In this document: positions 62,014 to 64,000 of the stretch, in pieces | Numbering within the stretch: position 1 is the first letter of the stretch | How the letters are laid out: every line of letters begins with the position of its first letter | Origin: Gillisella vitis | Lineage (GTDB): Bacteria > Pseudomonadota > Alphaproteobacteria > Rhizobiales > Rhizobiaceae | Assembly (NCBI RefSeq): GCF_014204625.1 | Contig: NZ_JACHLU010000017.1 | Location: 1 to 64,000, forward strand | Direction: 5' to 3' | Length of the DNA: 64,000 nucleotides | Translations under genes and position numbers: made by a program | The notes under the pieces: model-generated | Told to the model about the DNA's origin: nothing | What the model saw: the letters and a program-made list of their open reading frames with translations, nothing else | Databases searched by the model: none

Positions 62014-63323
62014 TGACAAGTATTGAAATCGGCCTCTGGTCTTTTCCTGTTCTGATTGCGCTGATCTTCCTGCGCATTCCCATTGGTGCCGCCATGTTGG
62101 CAACCGGCATTGTTGGCACATTTCTGGTCACGGGACGCTGGAGCCCTATCCTGTCACAGCTCAAGGTGCTGGCCTGGAGCACCAATGCCAATTATTCCTT
62201 ATCCATCATTCCGCTGTTTTTGCTGATGGGCCAGTTTGCTGCCCGCGGCGGCATGAGCCAGTCATTGTTCAATGCGGCAGCGGCCTTTCTTGGCCATCGA
62301 AAAGGCGGGGTTGCCATGGCAGCCGTAGGGGCCTGCGCCGGTTTTGGCTCTATTTGCGGCTCATCGCTTGCCACGGCGGCCACCATGGCACAGGTGGCCC
62401 TGCCTGAGCTGAAACGCCATGGCTATGCGGGCGGTCTGGCCACGGCATCGCTTGCGGCTGGCGGCACGCTCGGCATTCTCATTCCGCCGTCCGTTGTGCT
62501 GGTGATCTATGCCATTCTGGCTGAACAGAACATTGCCAAACTGTTTCTGGCTGCCTTTGTGCCGGGAATCATGGCGGCCATTTCCTATTTTATCGCCATT
62601 GCCATTTATGTGCATTTCAAGCCGGAATCGGCAGGTCAGGCCCCGAGAATTCCGTGGGCACAGCGCATTCCGGCCCTGATTGCCGTGTGGCCTGTTGTTG
62701 CGATTTTTGGCGTTGTCGTCGGCGGCATCTATCTTGGCTGGTTCACGCCAACGCAGGCCGCGGCCATTGGTGCCGCCAGCGCCGGGCTGGTGGCCTGGGC
62801 CAATGGCGGGCTGGACCGCGCAGCCCTGCTGGATTGCTTCAAACAGACGGCAACATCCACAGGCATGATCTTCTTTATCGTGCTGGGCGCATCCGTGTTC
62901 AACTCGTTCCTCGCCTTTTCGAGGCTGCCGCAAATGGGTGCTGAATGGGTGACCGCGCAAGGCTTTGCACCAATGACGGTGCTGATCATCATCCTTGTGC
63001 TCTACATCATCTTTGGCTGCATCATGGATTCGCTCTCGATGATCGTGCTGACGATACCGATCTTCTTTCCCATTGTCACCGCCATGGATTTTGGCATGAC
63101 GCCAGAGCATTTTGCCATCTGGTTTGGCATTCTGGTGCTGATGGTGGCCGAAATAGGCATGATAACGCCGCCGGTGGGGCTCAATCTGTTTATCATTTCA
63201 GCCATGTCAAAGGGCGTGCCGATCCGCGAGACCTACAAGGGTATCATTCCTTTTGTCAGCGCGGACCTGCTGCGGATCATCATCCTGACGGCCTTCCCGA
63301 TCATCTCGATTTTTCTGGTGTAA
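62013..63323 (+). CDS. TRAP transporter large membrane subunit (DctM)
   Basis: A 436-aa integral membrane protein with about twelve helices, the sodium-coupled transport subunit. Family segments include IPLFLLMGQFAARGGMSQSL, GSICGSSLATAATMAQVALP (the conserved helix break near residues 112-131), GGTLGILIPPSVVLVIYA and, near the C-terminus, MVAEIGMITPPVGLNLF. Start ATG 62013 overlaps the DctQ stop, with GGAG seven bases upstream. Last gene of the operon, followed by a hairpin at 63330-63358. Confidence 0.95.
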   Translation: MTSIEIGLWSFPVLIALIFLRIPIGAAMLATGIVGTFLVTGRWSPILSQLKVLAWSTNANYSLSIIPLFLLMGQFAARGGMSQSLFNAAAAFLGHRKGGVAMAAVGACAGFGSICGSSLATAATMAQVALPELKRHGYAGGLATASLAAGGTLGILIPPSVVLVIYAILAEQNIAKLFLAAFVPGIMAAISYFIAIAIYVHFKPESAGQAPRIPWAQRIPALIAVWPVVAIFGVVVGGIYLGWFTPTQAAAIGAASAGLVAWANGGLDRAALLDCFKQTATSTGMIFFIVLGASVFNSFLAFSRLPQMGAEWVTAQGFAPMTVLIIILVLYIIFGCIMDSLSMIVLTIPIFFPIVTAMDFGMTPEHFAIWFGILVLMVAEIGMITPPVGLNLFIISAMSKGVPIRETYKGIIPFVSADLLRIIILTAFPIISIFLV

Positions 63324-63329
63324 ATTCAG

Positions 63330-63358
63330 GTGGCTGGCGCAAAGCACGCGCCAGCCAC
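63330..63358 (+). terminator. Hairpin ending the TRAP operon
   Basis: Perfect 11-bp stem GTGGCTGGCGC/GCGCCAGCCAC with a seven-base loop, starting seven bases after the stop. No T tract. It may be shared with the convergent flagellin gene. Confidence 0.6.
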
Positions 63359-63363
63359 TCCGA

Positions 63364-63407
63364 GCATTTGCAGGAAAAGTGGAACCCGGTTTTCCGTCCG
63401 AAAATGC
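63364..63407. repeat. Short palindromic repeat
   Basis: GCATTT and AAATGC at the ends enclose GGAAAAGTGGAACCCGGTTTTCC, the same core found near 19731-19752 and in the larger repeat families. Confidence 0.4.
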
Positions 63408-63420
63408 GGCACAAAAAGCA

Positions 63421-64000
63421 CTATAGCAACTGCATCACAGCCTGCACGCTGGTATTGACAATCGACAGAGATTTTATCCCCAGCTGCTCCCGCACCTGAA
63501 GCGCTTTCAAGCGGCTGGATTCCACATCCATATCGGTGTCCACCATGCCGCCAACACCCTTGTTGACCGAACCTTGCAGGTCTTTGGCAAATTCATATTG
63601 CATATCAACCCGGTTGTTCATGGCTCCCAGCTGAGTGGCCACATCCGTCATGCGCTCGGTCATCAGATCAACAACCTGGATCATCTCATCAATCTCGGTG
63701 GTGGTTGCATTCTCCGCCAGTCTGATTTCATCATAACTGGTGCCAGCATTGGCCCCATTGAACATCACCCAGGTTTTCGCCGTGCCCATTTCCGCAGAAA
63801 AGCCGGAGCCCGTGAGAATGCCCCGCTCCCCCTCCACGTCATCAATCAGGTAATTGACCTCGGACGTGCCTGCCTGACCATGAATGTCGTAATTAATGGT
63901 GTTGACGCTCACTTTGCCGGAATTGTCACGCACAAAAGAACCAACAAGATCACGGCTGGCACGATCGGCGGTGGATGAACGTTGCAACCAGTTTTCCTTG
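63421..64000 (-). CDS. Flagellin, C-terminal part (gene runs off the window)
   Basis: The frame is open to the window edge, so only the last 192 codons or so are seen. The final 50 residues are the conserved flagellin D0/D1 C-terminal helix (SRLKALQVREQLGIKSLSIVNTS, then QAVMQLL), which packs in the filament core. Upstream is a variable beta-rich region (TINYDIHGQAGTSEVNYLIDD). The protein is exported through the flagellar type III system. Rhizobia usually carry several flagellin genes in a flagellar cluster, so more motility genes are expected beyond this end. No stop-proximal terminator other than the shared hairpin at 63330-63358 is evident. Confidence 0.9.
   Translation of the reverse strand, partial: KENWLQRSSTADRASRDLVGSFVRDNSGKVSVNTINYDIHGQAGTSEVNYLIDDVEGERGILTGSGFSAEMGTAKTWVMFNGANAGTSYDEIRLAENATTTEIDEMIQVVDLMTERMTDVATQLGAMNNRVDMQYEFAKDLQGSVNKGVGGMVDTDMDVESSRLKALQVREQLGIKSLSIVNTSVQAVMQLL

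Noticed and set aside
1-64000. CRISPR arrays, tRNA or rRNA genes, prophage or conjugation modules
   Set aside because: No regularly spaced repeats with unique spacers, no cloverleaf-like segment with a CCA-end pattern and no integrase, phage structural or Tra-type proteins were found.

Overview
The window reads as a chromosomal or chromid segment of an alphaproteobacterium of the Rhizobiaceae (Rhizobium/Agrobacterium/Allorhizobium-like). The evidence is the betICBA choline-O-sulfate operon, a Rhizobium etli-type thermolabile asparaginase, a rhizobial-type flagellin C-terminus, a density of chemoreceptors, mosaic palindromic intergenic repeats (one RIME1-like), and protein family content. Species cannot be named from the sequence alone. 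Base composition looks like high-50s % G+C, with AT-richer islands around 0.95-1.95 kb and 42.1-42.7 kb that carry unrecognised genes.

Layout. 0-2.8 kb: small hypothetical genes, a GNAT acetyltransferase and a SAM methyltransferase. 2.9-7.3 kb: an iron/siderophore/corrinoid-type ABC importer with two tandem binding-protein genes, the first broken by a one-base frameshift, then permease and ATPase. 7.7-9.5 kb: a chemoreceptor. 9.7-14.6 kb: a D-xylose-type ABC system (xylF, xylH, single-domain xylG) divergent from a ROK regulator with a clear operator. 14.6-25.4 kb: UppP, a second chemoreceptor, a HerA-like ATPase, a small DUF protein, then two more chemoreceptors that share an almost identical 737-bp 3' module, the last one co-oriented with an orphan sugar-binding protein. 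25.7-26.8 kb: ohr/ohrR. 26.8-29.1 kb: a run of L,D-transpeptidase genes, one truncated by a repeat element. 29.3-34.6 kb: nitroreductase, DHA2 efflux pump with divergent MarR regulator, gamma-glutamyltranspeptidase. 34.7-36.8 kb: a DUF2087 gene split by a 99-bp MITE-like element, a GST and a GNAT protein.

36.8-40.6 kb holds a two-gene unit of an indolepyruvate/phenylpyruvate decarboxylase and a flavin-dependent amino-acid oxidase, which together could convert an aromatic L-amino acid to its aldehyde through the 2-keto acid. 40.8-42.1 kb: a DUF4406 protein divergent from a DeoR regulator, with 10-bp direct repeats between them. 43-48 kb: asparaginase and two overlapping O-GlcNAc-transferase-like (GT41) genes. 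48-51 kb: a tiny possible gene with its own terminator, a quinone oxidoreductase and an EAL-CBS-GGDEF protein. 51.5-57 kb: betI-betC-betB-betA. 57-60 kb: a shortened MprF-like DUF2156 protein divergent from a CLC chloride channel. 60.3-63.3 kb: a complete TRAP transporter. The window ends inside a flagellin gene on the minus strand.

The most unusual material is (i) the decarboxylase plus oxidase operon, (ii) visible recent activity of short palindromic elements that split or truncate genes and sit inside operons, (iii) the homogenised signalling modules of two neighbouring chemoreceptors beside an orphan sugar-binding protein, and (iv) the overlapping pair of GT41 glycosyltransferases.
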